Source: Paludibacteraceae bacterium
Lineage (GTDB): Bacteria; Bacteroidota; Bacteroidia; Bacteroidales; Paludibacteraceae
Reading direction: 5' to 3'
Length of the DNA stretch: 64,000 nucleotides
NCBI GenBank assembly: GCA_016285885.1
Contig: JAEERP010000001.1
Coordinates: forward strand, 840,711 to 904,710
Shown: piece after piece, positions 54,728 through 63,909 of the stretch
How the letters are laid out: each line of letters begins with the position of its first letter
Numbering within the stretch: the first letter of the stretch is position 1
Made by a program: the position numbers and the translations under genes
Notes under the pieces: generated by a model
What the model was told of the DNA's origin: nothing
Seen by the model: only the letters and a program-made list of their open reading frames with translations
Databases searched by the model: none

Positions 54728-55582
54728 ATGAACATATTGGTTACAGGCGCTAACGGACAATTAGGCAACTCCGTGCGCAAAATAGCGGGCAATTACCCAC
54801 AACACAAGTTTATCTACACCGACATGCCGGAGGTTGACATCACCAACCTTCCCCTATTGGAGGATCTCGTCAAAAAGGAGAGCGTCGGTGCGATCATCAA
54901 CTGCGCCGCCTTCACTGCGGTAGACAAAGCGGAGAGTTGTGAGGAACTTGCGGCAAAGATTAACGTGGACGGGCCTAAGAACCTCGCCCTCGCCGCCAAA
55001 AGCGTCGGGGCCAAGCTCGTCCATATCTCCACAGACTACGTTTTCGATGGGAAGTCAAGCCTGCCACTGAAAGAAACCGACGCCACCCAACCCATAGGTG
55101 TCTACGGACGCACCAAACGGCAAGGAGAGATAGAGGTGGAGAAGAGCGGCTGTGACGCCATCGTCATCCGCACGGCTTGGCTGTACAGCGAATATGGAAA
55201 CAATTTCGTCAAGACCATGCTCCGCTTAGGGAAGGAAAGGGAGTCGCTTAACGTTGTCTACGACCAGATAGGGACACCTACTTACGCAACAGACTTGGCC
55301 TACGCCATCATGACCTTGCTCGAGAAAGGATTCAAGGGATTCGACACTTACCACTTCTCCAACGAAGGGGTCATCAGTTGGTTCGATTTCACGAAAGCCA
55401 TATTTGAGATCGCAGGCTTAGGCACGAAGGTGAGCGCTATCGAGAGCTTCGAATATCCGACTGCGGCGGAGAGACCGGCCTACAGCGTACTCAACAAACG
55501 AAAGATCAAAGCCGCCGGCGTATCGGTTCCTTATTGGAAGGAGTCACTCAAGACATGCATCTCCTTATTGGAGAAACAATAA
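54728..55582 (+). CDS. rfbD: dTDP-4-dehydrorhamnose reductase
   Basis: A 284-residue short-chain dehydrogenase/reductase: NAD(P) motif GANGQLG (7-13), CAAFTAVDKAE, and catalytic Tyr-Lys in YGRTK. It is the final step of dTDP-L-rhamnose synthesis. The operon ends here: the 4,6-dehydratase gene rfbB is absent from the window. Confidence 0.96.
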   Translation: MNILVTGANGQLGNSVRKIAGNYPQHKFIYTDMPEVDITNLPLLEDLVKKESVGAIINCAAFTAVDKAESCEELAAKINVDGPKNLALAAKSVGAKLVHISTDYVFDGKSSLPLKETDATQPIGVYGRTKRQGEIEVEKSGCDAIVIRTAWLYSEYGNNFVKTMLRLGKERESLNVVYDQIGTPTYATDLAYAIMTLLEKGFKGFDTYHFSNEGVISWFDFTKAIFEIAGLGTKVSAIESFEYPTAAERPAYSVLNKRKIKAAGVSVPYWKESLKTCISLLEKQ

Positions 55583-55596
55583 AATCATCACAAGGA

Positions 55597-55635
55597 AAAG
55601 GCTAGATCCCCGACGGAATTCAGCCTTTCTTATAT
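55597..55635 (+). terminator. Terminator of the rfb operon
   Basis: AAAGGCT (55597-55603) pairs with AGCCTTT (55622-55628) over an 18-nt loop, followed by CTTATAT. Confidence 0.6.
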
Positions 55636-55661
55636 CAGGCAACAAGGAAGCCCCTTATTGA

Positions 55662-56435
55662 TCACTCTGCAACCACTTTAGCGGCAGAAACAAAGGTCTT
55701 CTTGTAATAATTGCTACCCAAATCAGCGATTGTAACGCCTTTCGAAGAACTTACAATCACGAACTTGTTGTTTTTCAAGTAGATGCCCGCATAATTAGGC
55801 GTTTCATCCATCTTTCCGTCAGGACGGAAGAAGACAATATCACCCATCTTCGCCTCAGAGACAGGAATGGTTTTACACTTCTCGTATATCTCGCACGTCC
55901 GACGAGGCAATTTCTTGTTATATATGGTTTGATACACACTGCAGATGAACCCGGAGCAGTCTACCCCACTCTTGTCATTTCCAGCCAACATATAAGGAGA
56001 GCCCAACCAGGAAGCCACCTCATTGAGAAGCTCCACATCATCACCCGACGAAACCGGGAAGCCAAACTTCTCAGAGAGGGATGACATATCCGAAGAAGAA
56101 ACATTATCTCCTGAAGCGGCACTATTTTGGACCGGCGTGCTCTGAGGTTCATCCACCGACGCACTATTATCCGCAAAATCCTCCACAAGAGGCTCTGGTT
56201 CCACAGTTTCGCTCTCCTCCACCGCAGCAGCCACCTCCTCCGTTTCCTGCGGAGAGGCGTCAACTTGTTGATCAACAGCCGCTGGTTGTTGTTCCGCCTC
56301 GACACTATTTTGCTTCTCTTCCGACGCATTGAGAGACTCAATGGCAGCCTTGGACGCCTCTGCCGCCCGATCCTTTTTGTCCGAGCAAGACAATAGCAAG
56401 CATCCCCCCAATAAAAATGCAACAATATACCTCAT
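55662..56435 (-). CDS. NlpC/P60-family lipoprotein lacking the catalytic histidines
   Basis: A 257-residue lipoprotein (MRYIVAFLLGGCLLLSCSDK, Cys17), then a 100-residue Glu/Ala/Ser-rich linker and a C-terminal NlpC/P60 domain (about 135-257). Cys160 in VDCSGF and GDIVFFRP are normal. But the catalytic His of the HVGIY motif is Tyr215 (NYAGIYL) and the second His of KFIHAS is Ile227 (KFVIVSS). It may be a non-hydrolytic peptidoglycan-binding protein. It is monocistronic, with the tRNA-Arg gene upstream on the same strand. Confidence 0.85.
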   Translation of the reverse strand: MRYIVAFLLGGCLLLSCSDKKDRAAEASKAAIESLNASEEKQNSVEAEQQPAAVDQQVDASPQETEEVAAAVEESETVEPEPLVEDFADNSASVDEPQSTPVQNSAASGDNVSSSDMSSLSEKFGFPVSSGDDVELLNEVASWLGSPYMLAGNDKSGVDCSGFICSVYQTIYNKKLPRRTCEIYEKCKTIPVSEAKMGDIVFFRPDGKMDETPNYAGIYLKNNKFVIVSSSKGVTIADLGSNYYKKTFVSAAKVVAE

Positions 56436-56593
56436 ACCGATCTTGTTTTTAATATTATTCTACACATCAAAACTTAAAAATCGCACAAAGCGAACTCACT
56501 AATAACAAATATAATAAAAAGAGAAGAAAAAACAAAACGGAAGAGGTACCATTTCCGAGGAGAAAAAGAGAGGGAACGGAGAGAGAAGCAAAA

Positions 56594-56622
56594 GGTGGAA
56601 TCCGAAAGGAACGGATTCCACC
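56594..56622 (-). terminator. Terminator of the tRNA-Arg gene
   Basis: GGTGGAATCCG (56594-56604) pairs perfectly with CGGATTCCACC (56612-56622) over a 7-nt loop. On the minus strand TTTTGC follows, just after the tRNA. Confidence 0.85.
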
Positions 56623-56627
56623 CTCAG

Positions 56628-56701
56628 TGACCCCGGCGGGATTCTAACCCACGATCTTCAGAACCGGAATCTGACGTTCTATACAGCTGAACTACGGGGC
56701 C
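56628..56701 (-). tRNA. tRNA-Arg (anticodon CCG)
   Basis: A 74-nt tRNA on the minus strand: acceptor GGCCCCG pairs with CGGGGTC (one G-U), the D arm holds GTTCAGCTGTATAGAAC, the anticodon stem TCAGA/TCTGA carries the loop TTCCGGT with anticodon CCG, and the T arm GTGGGTTAGAATCCCGC closes properly. No CCA is encoded at the 3' end. It reads the CGG arginine codon. Confidence 0.95.
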
Positions 56702-56713
56702 GATTTTGCAGTG

Positions 56714-56743
56714 CAAATTTACATCTTTTTCGTAAAAAAACAA
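56714..56743 (-). promoter_or_regulatory. Promoter of the tRNA-Arg gene
   Basis: On the minus strand, TTG (56741-56743), 19 bp, TAAATTTG (56714-56721). The predicted start lies about 6 nt before the mature tRNA 5' end. Confidence 0.65.
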
Positions 56744-56861
56744 TCATTCGTCCACCACTTTAATGTAAAAATAACTTTTTGTCAGTCCACAAAGCGATTC
56801 GATATCATTTTTACACCCATATTATATTTTTAATAATTTTTTGCACGATTTCAAATCTTCA

Positions 56862-56893
56862 TTTGCCGATTTTTGTAAACTTTACTATATTTG
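56862..56893 (+). promoter_or_regulatory. Promoter of asnA
   Basis: TTTG (56862-56865), 20 bp, then a perfect TATATTTG (56886-56893); the asnA start follows 21 bp later. Confidence 0.7.
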
Positions 56894-56914
56894 CATTAAA
56901 ATAAAAAACAGATC

Positions 56915-57952
56915 ATGAGTTATCTTAGAATTCCAAAAGGTTACAAACCGTTGATAGATGCCAGGGAAACGGAACTAGGCATCAAGAAGATAAAGGATTT
57001 CTTCCAAGGAAGTTTATCAGCCGAATTAAGATTGAGGAGGGTAACAGCCCCTCTTTTCGTATTAAAGGGTCAAGGCATCAACGATGACCTTAACGGAGTT
57101 GAGCGTGCCGTAACATTCCCCATCAAGGAATTAGGCGACCAGAAAGCGGAAGTGGTGCACTCCCTAGCCAAATGGAAGAGATTGATGTTGGGAGAATACA
57201 ACATTGAGCCAGGCTATGGACTATACACGGACATGAACGCGATCCGTTCGGACGAGGAGCTCGGCAACCTACATTCTCTCTACGTAGACCAGTGGGATTG
57301 GGAGAGAACGATGACAGCGGCAGACAGGAACATCGAATTCTTAAAAGATATCGTCAACCGCATCTACTCGGTAATGGTGCGCACAGAATACGTAGTATAC
57401 GAAATGTACCCTAGCATTAAGCCAGTGCTACCGAACAAGATATTCTTCATCCATGCGGAGAAGCTCCGCCAATTATACCCTAACCTGACCCCAAAAGAGA
57501 GGGAGTACGAGATCACCAAGAAATATGGTGCAGTGTTCGTGATGGGCGTGGGTGGTCCCCTCGGCGATGGCGAGCGCCACGACGGTAGAGCTCCGGACTA
57601 TGACGACTGGACAACTCCAGGCGAAGATGGACTTCCTGGCTTGAACGGAGATATCCTCGTGTGGAACAGCGTGTTGGAGCAATCAATGGAATTATCTTCC
57701 ATGGGCATACGCGTCAACAAAGAAGCTTTGCTGAAACAATTAGAGATGACTGGCCAAGAGCAACGCAAGGAGCTCTACTTCCACAAACAATTACTGGATG
57801 GCAAATTGCCGCTCTCTATCGGTGGAGGCATCGGTCAATCAAGACTGTGCATGTTCTTCCTAAGGAAAGCGCACATCGGAGAGATTCAGGCAAGCATATG
57901 GCCTGACGACATGCGTCAGAAGTGCGCTCAAAACAATATTCATCTCATATAA
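56915..57952 (+). CDS. asnA: Aspartate-ammonia ligase
   Basis: A 345-residue ATP-dependent asparagine synthetase of the ammonia-using AsnA type, related to class II aminoacyl-tRNA synthetases. Conserved parts: RVTAPLFVLKGQGINDDLNG (about 43-62), LHSLYVDQWDWE, and the C-terminal motif GGGIGQSRLCMFFLRKAHIGE with the ATP-binding Arg. It makes asparagine from aspartate, ammonia and ATP. The S41 protease gene follows 18 bp later. Confidence 0.97.
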   Translation: MSYLRIPKGYKPLIDARETELGIKKIKDFFQGSLSAELRLRRVTAPLFVLKGQGINDDLNGVERAVTFPIKELGDQKAEVVHSLAKWKRLMLGEYNIEPGYGLYTDMNAIRSDEELGNLHSLYVDQWDWERTMTAADRNIEFLKDIVNRIYSVMVRTEYVVYEMYPSIKPVLPNKIFFIHAEKLRQLYPNLTPKEREYEITKKYGAVFVMGVGGPLGDGERHDGRAPDYDDWTTPGEDGLPGLNGDILVWNSVLEQSMELSSMGIRVNKEALLKQLEMTGQEQRKELYFHKQLLDGKLPLSIGGGIGQSRLCMFFLRKAHIGEIQASIWPDDMRQKCAQNNIHLI

Positions 57953-57970
57953 GAAGAGAGGTAACAAGAC

Positions 57971-59599
57971 ATGAGGACAATCAGGATACTATTCACGATC
58001 CTACTAGCAATTGGATTTCACACGTACGCTCATGCATCCGTCAGCTACAGCGATCTACAGAAGTTGCAAACAACTGTAGTTGCCATCGATCGGTTCTACC
58101 TAGACACGGTCAATGCTAACACTCTGATCGACAACGCCATCAACGGCATGTTGGAGAAATTGGACCCACACTCCAAATATATTCCAAAGAGCGAAGTGCA
58201 GAAAATGAACGAACCGCTCGACGGGAAATTCGAGGGTATTGGAGTGGTCTTCCAAATGATGGAGGATACCCTATTGGTTATCCAAACCATTTCAGGCGGA
58301 CCGTCCGAGAAGGTGGGCATCTTCGCCGGCGACCGTATCGTCTATGTCAATGATTCCACTATCGCAGGTGTAAACATGCAAAACACGGACATCATGAAGA
58401 AACTCCGCGGACCGAAAGGGACATCCGTAAACGTGAAGATTCTAAGAAGGGGCGTGAAGGATCTGATTGAATTCAAAATCATCAGGGATGTGATTCCGAT
58501 CTATAGCATTGACGCCGCATACATGGTGGACGACAAGATTGGATACATCAAGGTGAACAAGTTCAGCGAAACCACCCTCCAAGAGTACAACGAGGCGATG
58601 AATAAGCTGAAGTCAAAGGGCATGAAGTCCCTCATCCTTGATTTACAAGACAATGGAGGTGGATACCTGAAAACTGCGGTCCAACTAGCCAGCACAGTCC
58701 TTTCCCCTAACAAATTAGTGGTCTATAGCGAAGGCGTCTCACAACCAAGGGAGACATTCAACACCACAGGCAAACCTAGTTTCGAGAACGGAGAGGTTGT
58801 CGTACTAGTCAACGAGAGTTCCGCTTCCGCCAGTGAGATCCTATCCGGCAGTATCCAGGATTGGGACAGAGGATTGATCGTAGGCCGTAGGACATTCGGT
58901 AAAGGATTGGTACAAAAGCCTATTCCGCTCCCAGACGGTTCCCAAATCCGTTTGACAGTTGCCCAATACTTCATCCCTTCGGGAAGATGTGTGCAACGTC
59001 CTTACAAAAACAACCTGAAGGATTACGACAAAGACTTCTTGGAGAGATACAACAGAGGAGAACTGATGCACGAAGATAGCATCTCCTTCCCTGATTCCCT
59101 CAAGTATTTCACGCTAGAGAAGAAAAGACCGGTATATGGTGGTGGTGGTATTATGCCAGACATCTTTGTTCCGTTGGACACGACTAAATATTCGAAGTAC
59201 CATAGAGATCTAGCCGCCAAGAACGTTCTCAACAACTTCGTTCTAAACTACTTAGACAAGCACAGAAGTGCTTTGGAGAAGAAGTACAATGTGAACAACG
59301 CAAAAAAGAAGGAAGCGGGCTTCAAGTTGTTCAACCAGACATTCGAAGTATCTGACCAAGACATCAACGAGGTGAAAGAAGCGGGAGATAAAGAGAAAGT
59401 CGAATTCAATGAAGAACAATTCACAAAATCCAAAGCGCTCATTAAAAAACAACTTAAAGCAATGATCGCAAGAGATTTATGGGACACATGTGAATATTAC
59501 CAAATCATGAATGATGAGAACGCCATCTTCCTCAAAGGCGTAGAAGCGCTACGGAACAAAGAGCTCTACGAAAAAGGGATGTCCGCCAAGCAGAAATGA
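57971..59599 (+). CDS. S41 family C-terminal processing protease (PDZ-containing)
   Basis: A 542-residue protease with signal peptide (1-22), PDZ domain (about 85-165) and an S41 domain (about 190-380). The catalytic serine lies in NESSASASE (281-289) and the lysine partner in RTFGKG (Lys311). Such enzymes trim the C-termini of envelope proteins. The C-terminal 160 residues are a Lys/Glu-rich extension found in Bacteroidetes members. It is cotranscribed with asnA. Confidence 0.95.
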   Translation: MRTIRILFTILLAIGFHTYAHASVSYSDLQKLQTTVVAIDRFYLDTVNANTLIDNAINGMLEKLDPHSKYIPKSEVQKMNEPLDGKFEGIGVVFQMMEDTLLVIQTISGGPSEKVGIFAGDRIVYVNDSTIAGVNMQNTDIMKKLRGPKGTSVNVKILRRGVKDLIEFKIIRDVIPIYSIDAAYMVDDKIGYIKVNKFSETTLQEYNEAMNKLKSKGMKSLILDLQDNGGGYLKTAVQLASTVLSPNKLVVYSEGVSQPRETFNTTGKPSFENGEVVVLVNESSASASEILSGSIQDWDRGLIVGRRTFGKGLVQKPIPLPDGSQIRLTVAQYFIPSGRCVQRPYKNNLKDYDKDFLERYNRGELMHEDSISFPDSLKYFTLEKKRPVYGGGGIMPDIFVPLDTTKYSKYHRDLAAKNVLNNFVLNYLDKHRSALEKKYNVNNAKKKEAGFKLFNQTFEVSDQDINEVKEAGDKEKVEFNEEQFTKSKALIKKQLKAMIARDLWDTCEYYQIMNDENAIFLKGVEALRNKELYEKGMSAKQK

Positions 59600-59621
59600 T
59601 TCGGTTATATATAAATTTATC

Positions 59622-59658
59622 AAGGGATGGAAGTGAAACGCTCATTTCTATCCCTTTT
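59622..59658 (+). terminator. Terminator between the S41 protease and BtuB-like genes
   Basis: AAGGGAT (59622-59628) pairs with ATCCCTT (59650-59656), extended by TGA/TCA pairing inside, then TTGG. It leaves only about 55 bp before the receptor gene, too short for a cobalamin riboswitch. Confidence 0.7.
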
Positions 59659-59710
59659 GGTTTATCACGAAACCATTTTATTAACCTAATATAAACTAAA
59701 ATTATTTATT

Positions 59711-61708
59711 ATGGAATTTTCAAAAGTAATCAAATGGAAAAGGTTCAGCCACAGCCCTTATGCGGTTTTCTGTTCCATCCACAAAGTCATCAACATCGGA
59801 GTGCTTAGTGTCGCCGTCATCGCGAACGCAGACGCCAAATCAAACAAAGAGCAAGAACCGGAAGAGAACCCAGCATACTATGAGATGCTGGATGATGTGG
59901 AGGTTACCGCCGAACAAGAAGGGATAAGTATAAACGGACCTGACATTTTCTCCTACAAAATGGAGCTACAAAACATTCAGACTGCGCCTCAGCAATCCGT
60001 CAACGACCTTCTCAAGCAGGTGCCGGAAATAGATGTAAGGCAACGTGGCGCCAATGGCATCCAAACTGACATCTCCATCAAGGGCGCCACTTCAGAGCAA
60101 ACAGGCATCACGCTAAACGGAATCAGCATCGCCTCACCTCAAACAGGGCATCTGTCAGCAGACTTCCCCTTATCCATCGAGGCAATCAAAAGAATAGAAC
60201 TAATTGAGGGGGAAGGTGAAAATGAGACAATCAACCTGGTGACAAAGACAGACACCATCAATCTGTTTCAGTCAACGGCAGCCGCCGGCCTATACGGTTT
60301 CTTCCACACCGACAATCTAATCAACATCCGTAACAAAAAGGATGTCCATCTTATCAACGGGTCATTCTCCCGCTCCGATGGAGCAACCCTCAACAGCGAT
60401 TTCAACGCAGGCAAATTATATTATTTCGGAGCGACCCAAACCTCCCCTGTCCGCGCTGAGTGGCAGATGGGTTATAGCAGGAAAAGCTTCGGAGCGAACA
60501 CTTTCTACTCTCCCGCCTACGACAACCAATGGGAACGGACCAACCGACTGCTCACATCCGCAAAAATAGAGACAACGAAACCCGTACAAGTCTCAACGCA
60601 ACTGAGTTGGAACAGGGATTACGACCACTTCCAACTAATCAGGAACGAGCATTTCGGGGAGAACCACCATCGGACAGACGCACTCTCCATCGCCCCAGAA
60701 ATCAAGCAAAAGAAGAGAAAGCAAGAGAATAGTATAAAAGTCTACTACCGACACGAGAAGATACTATCCACCAATTTGGGCACACCATTAGGGAAGGATT
60801 CCGTCAAGATCTTCGGAGCCGAACAATTCTACCAAAAACGTCAAAGCAGGGAAATATATGGTGCTCTACTGACCCATCGGCAAGACATCAGACGATGGCA
60901 CCTAGATCTTGGTTTGCACTACACACATTCCCAAGACCTGAGGAAAAGGGACAACCTCCTACCCTTCTTCAAGATATCCTACGGATTGGACCATACCCGC
61001 TTTATTCTATCGCTAAACAATTCCGTCCGAATCCCCTCCTTTACAGAGTTGTTCTACAAAAGTCCGACCAACCAAGGGAACGTCGACCTCAATAGCGAAA
61101 AGAAGAGGACCATCCAACTAAAAGCCAAGCACCACAAGAATGGATTCCACAACGAAGTGATGGTATTCCACACGAGGGGGAAAGAAATGATAGACTGGGT
61201 CATGTACCATACGGAAGACACCTACCACTCGGCCAATTTCGGGCTTAGAAACATTGGCATCTGTTACCATGGGGAACTCGATTTATCAAGACATGTGCGA
61301 CAGGTACCAGTCAAGCTCGGTTTAGGCTATCAGCACATCTGGCAAAAAAGGGAAGACGATATATTCATATACAAATCTTTATATGCGCTTGAATATCTTC
61401 GAAACAAAGCGACCGCAAGCGTAAGCGTAGAACCATTGCATGACCTAATCATCCGATTCGACACAAGACTCATTGATAGGATCGGGAACTATATCCTATA
61501 CAAAGAGCGCACCAACACGGGGATTCGCCAAGCATACGAACCCTATTGCATATCAGACTTGGAGATTAATTACCAACTGAAGAGAGCAAAGCTATTCGCG
61601 ACAATCAACAATCTGTTCAATAAGAAATATATTGACTACGGGAATGTTGTTCAGCCTGGAATATGTGGACAGGTAGGAATAACCCTTCAAGTGGCAGGAA
61701 ATAGGTGA
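59711..61708 (+). CDS. BtuB-like TonB-dependent receptor
   Basis: A 665-residue receptor. The N-terminal HSPYAVFCSIHKVINIGVLS is the Bacteroides BtuB-style signal region; VEVTAEQEG starts the mature part, the plug (about 75-190) has VNDLLKQVPEIDVRQRG and IDGI-like ITLNGISIASPQ, and the barrel ends in GICGQVGITLQVAGNR with a NNLFNKKYIDYG TonB-receptor C-terminal motif. Corrinoid uptake is likely by homology but no riboswitch or BtuFCD gene is present. A terminator lies on each side. Confidence 0.88.
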   Translation: MEFSKVIKWKRFSHSPYAVFCSIHKVINIGVLSVAVIANADAKSNKEQEPEENPAYYEMLDDVEVTAEQEGISINGPDIFSYKMELQNIQTAPQQSVNDLLKQVPEIDVRQRGANGIQTDISIKGATSEQTGITLNGISIASPQTGHLSADFPLSIEAIKRIELIEGEGENETINLVTKTDTINLFQSTAAAGLYGFFHTDNLINIRNKKDVHLINGSFSRSDGATLNSDFNAGKLYYFGATQTSPVRAEWQMGYSRKSFGANTFYSPAYDNQWERTNRLLTSAKIETTKPVQVSTQLSWNRDYDHFQLIRNEHFGENHHRTDALSIAPEIKQKKRKQENSIKVYYRHEKILSTNLGTPLGKDSVKIFGAEQFYQKRQSREIYGALLTHRQDIRRWHLDLGLHYTHSQDLRKRDNLLPFFKISYGLDHTRFILSLNNSVRIPSFTELFYKSPTNQGNVDLNSEKKRTIQLKAKHHKNGFHNEVMVFHTRGKEMIDWVMYHTEDTYHSANFGLRNIGICYHGELDLSRHVRQVPVKLGLGYQHIWQKREDDIFIYKSLYALEYLRNKATASVSVEPLHDLIIRFDTRLIDRIGNYILYKERTNTGIRQAYEPYCISDLEINYQLKRAKLFATINNLFNKKYIDYGNVVQPGICGQVGITLQVAGNR

Positions 61709-61714
61709 AAGAAA

Positions 61715-61743
61715 AGGGGTTGCGAGCAGAAATCGCAACCCCT
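61715..61743. terminator. Bidirectional terminator between converging genes
   Basis: AGGGGTTGCGA (61715-61725) pairs with TCGCAACCCCT (61733-61743) over a 7-nt loop. It separates the receptor (plus) and the beta-helix lipoprotein (minus). Confidence 0.9.
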
Positions 61744-61769
61744 ATCTGTTTTATAGAAAAAATCCGTCA

Positions 61770-63503
61770 CTACTTATTCGGGTCAATGATCAGATCCTTG
61801 CTCGTCGTATTACCATTCGTCAGCGTATTCCATATGATAATTTTGCCATCAGGCGCCACCTCCATACGCTGAATATCGATCACGCTGTTGTTTTGGAATT
61901 CGTGACTGATTTTACCGAAGTTACTACCATTATCCTTGATTGTGAATTTACCCGTACTACCCGTTACCGCAGCGGCAACCGTCTCTGCCTTACAATGGCT
62001 GAAATCATTTGCGTTAGAGTTGATCACACCCATATTATTGCTGGTATTGTAGATTCTGAATATCGTCTTTTGGTAATAAGAAACCGGTTGATCGACTTCG
62101 ATGCTATCCACCACCACATTATTAGAGAAATTGAAATTCAAACCTCTGTTGTTGCCCTCCCTGACATAAACGATAGCGGAACCCGGCAGAGGCGTATTCT
62201 GATATCTCTCCAATCGAGCGCCCCTAGAGAACGTATTACCAGATATATTGACACAATTAATACTTGGCGTATACATCTCGGAAGCTGCGATCATATTGTT
62301 AGCATTATTCTCGTTATACAACATAATACAACTATGCACGGCGGCATCGAAGATACTATTTTCCACATTAATAATCGTGGATGCCTCGTCGATAAGGAAA
62401 TGGATAAAGTTGAACTCAAATCTACAGTTGATGAATTGAACCATACCTACTCTCTTTATACGGACACCACCACCCACATTACGTAGCGTATTAGGGTCAG
62501 TATCGGAGACATTGCGGGAGATCCAATTGTAATTATGCATGTTTGAATTAAAATGGCAGTCCTCACAGATAAAGTCAGACGTGTAAGCCGTGAACATACC
62601 GAATCGGCAAAGGCTAAAGTAAGTACTTCTGATCTTTTCGATATAACCACCAATAGCCTTAAGTCCATAAGTGAAACCAGCGATAGAGCAGTCCACCACA
62701 GCAGTCAGAGAACCCGCACCAGTTTTCATGAAAATACCGATGGTCTCCAAACCCTCCTGAGGATTACCACCCCCATATAAGTTCTTATTACCGAGAATAC
62801 TAACACCAAACAGATTCAAACTACCCTTACCATCCTCCGAAAATTTAATCGCAGTAATGTTCGAACTGGTTTGGAACCCATACTCCGCATTGCCAAATCT
62901 ATTGGCATAAACGCTTTCCGTCCAATCTATACCCCTCATCGTAATAGCACGAGGGACCACGATGGTTTTGTTAATCGGATACAACGCATCCAAAACAAGT
63001 GTTTCAGGAATAATATTCAAGACCTGGTTAATGATTGCGGAGTTATCCGTATTGCTAGCATCTGCGCCGAACCAAGAGAGGACAACCTCCTTATTGGTAA
63101 GCGTACCTTTAAAAGTGACACCCTTAAACTTAACCAAACCTTCTATATAAGTGTTGTTAAATGTAATGGTACCATTGTTAATGCTACCACCATTAAATCG
63201 GAGCACGCAACTCGACGGCAAAGACACGGTCTTACCATCAAGGTCGATTTTGTCCTGTATTTCATAAATCGTATTCGTCTGAGTAACCTGACTCGAGAAA
63301 GCCGAATTCGTATTAATCAACACATAACCATAACTGCCATCCGTATAGGGACGATTCAGAATCAACCTGTTAGAGAGGTCTGTTGGAACATCCGTCTCCG
63401 CGTCATTCATCTCCTCCGCAATTGGATTATTGTCCACACTGCACCCCAAGAATGCCAACAAAACCATTATTGGCGCAAAAATAAGAACTAATTTTTTCTC
63501 CAT
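61770..63503 (-). CDS. Right-handed beta-helix lipoprotein
   Basis: A 577-residue lipoprotein (lipobox FLGC, Cys21). A short N-terminal segment (about 60-150) ends in the pectate-lyase/tailspike start motif LSWFGADASNTDNSAIINQV; the region about 190-480 then has regular short strand repeats with Asn ladders (FSNNVVVDSIE, INSNANDFSHC) typical of a parallel beta-helix. A polysaccharide-binding or -cleaving role is plausible, but no catalytic residues can be assigned with confidence. Confidence 0.75.
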   Translation of the reverse strand: MEKKLVLIFAPIMVLLAFLGCSVDNNPIAEEMNDAETDVPTDLSNRLILNRPYTDGSYGYVLINTNSAFSSQVTQTNTIYEIQDKIDLDGKTVSLPSSCVLRFNGGSINNGTITFNNTYIEGLVKFKGVTFKGTLTNKEVVLSWFGADASNTDNSAIINQVLNIIPETLVLDALYPINKTIVVPRAITMRGIDWTESVYANRFGNAEYGFQTSSNITAIKFSEDGKGSLNLFGVSILGNKNLYGGGNPQEGLETIGIFMKTGAGSLTAVVDCSIAGFTYGLKAIGGYIEKIRSTYFSLCRFGMFTAYTSDFICEDCHFNSNMHNYNWISRNVSDTDPNTLRNVGGGVRIKRVGMVQFINCRFEFNFIHFLIDEASTIINVENSIFDAAVHSCIMLYNENNANNMIAASEMYTPSINCVNISGNTFSRGARLERYQNTPLPGSAIVYVREGNNRGLNFNFSNNVVVDSIEVDQPVSYYQKTIFRIYNTSNNMGVINSNANDFSHCKAETVAAAVTGSTGKFTIKDNGSNFGKISHEFQNNSVIDIQRMEVAPDGKIIIWNTLTNGNTTSKDLIIDPNK

Positions 63504-63875
63504 ATCAACTAAATTTCCATCTTAAACATAAGGTTTTGTGACTTATAACACATTCAGTAACAACACGTAAAGCACACGGACTGAGAATCATAACATCACA
63601 CCACCACTTTAGTCCATAAACAAAGAATTAGGATATTACACACGATTGCATCGAATTCGGAAACACCACTAATCACTATCGTACAAAGGTAAAAAAAGAT
63701 AAAAAAAATGAAAAATATATTGCTTATTTTTATTGAACAAACATCAAAAAGGAGGATATAGATGTGAAGCGTTTAGCTTGACGCAGTCAATTGTCTGAGG
63801 GATGTGCGTATCCTCATGTGATGCGCGCGCCCCGAGCGATAACACCGCAGGCGGGGGCGCCCCCCGTGCGGGCAC
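63504..63875. other. Intergenic gap between the beta-helix lipoprotein and the rRNA operon
   Basis: 372 bp without a gene. It holds a minus-strand TACCTTTG box (63684-63691) without a clear -33 element, then AT-rich sequence, and at the right a GC-rich hairpin: CCGCA (63845-63849) with TGCGG (63867-63871) around GGGGCGCCCC. Confidence 0.5.
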
Positions 63876-63908
63876 AAAAAAAGGGGTCAACCCGAAAGGA
63901 TTGACCCC
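63876..63908 (-). terminator. Terminator of the rRNA operon
   Basis: GGGGTCAA (63883-63890) pairs with TTGACCCC (63901-63908) over a 10-nt loop; on the minus strand a run of seven T follows (63876-63882). Confidence 0.92.
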
Positions 63909-63909
63909 G

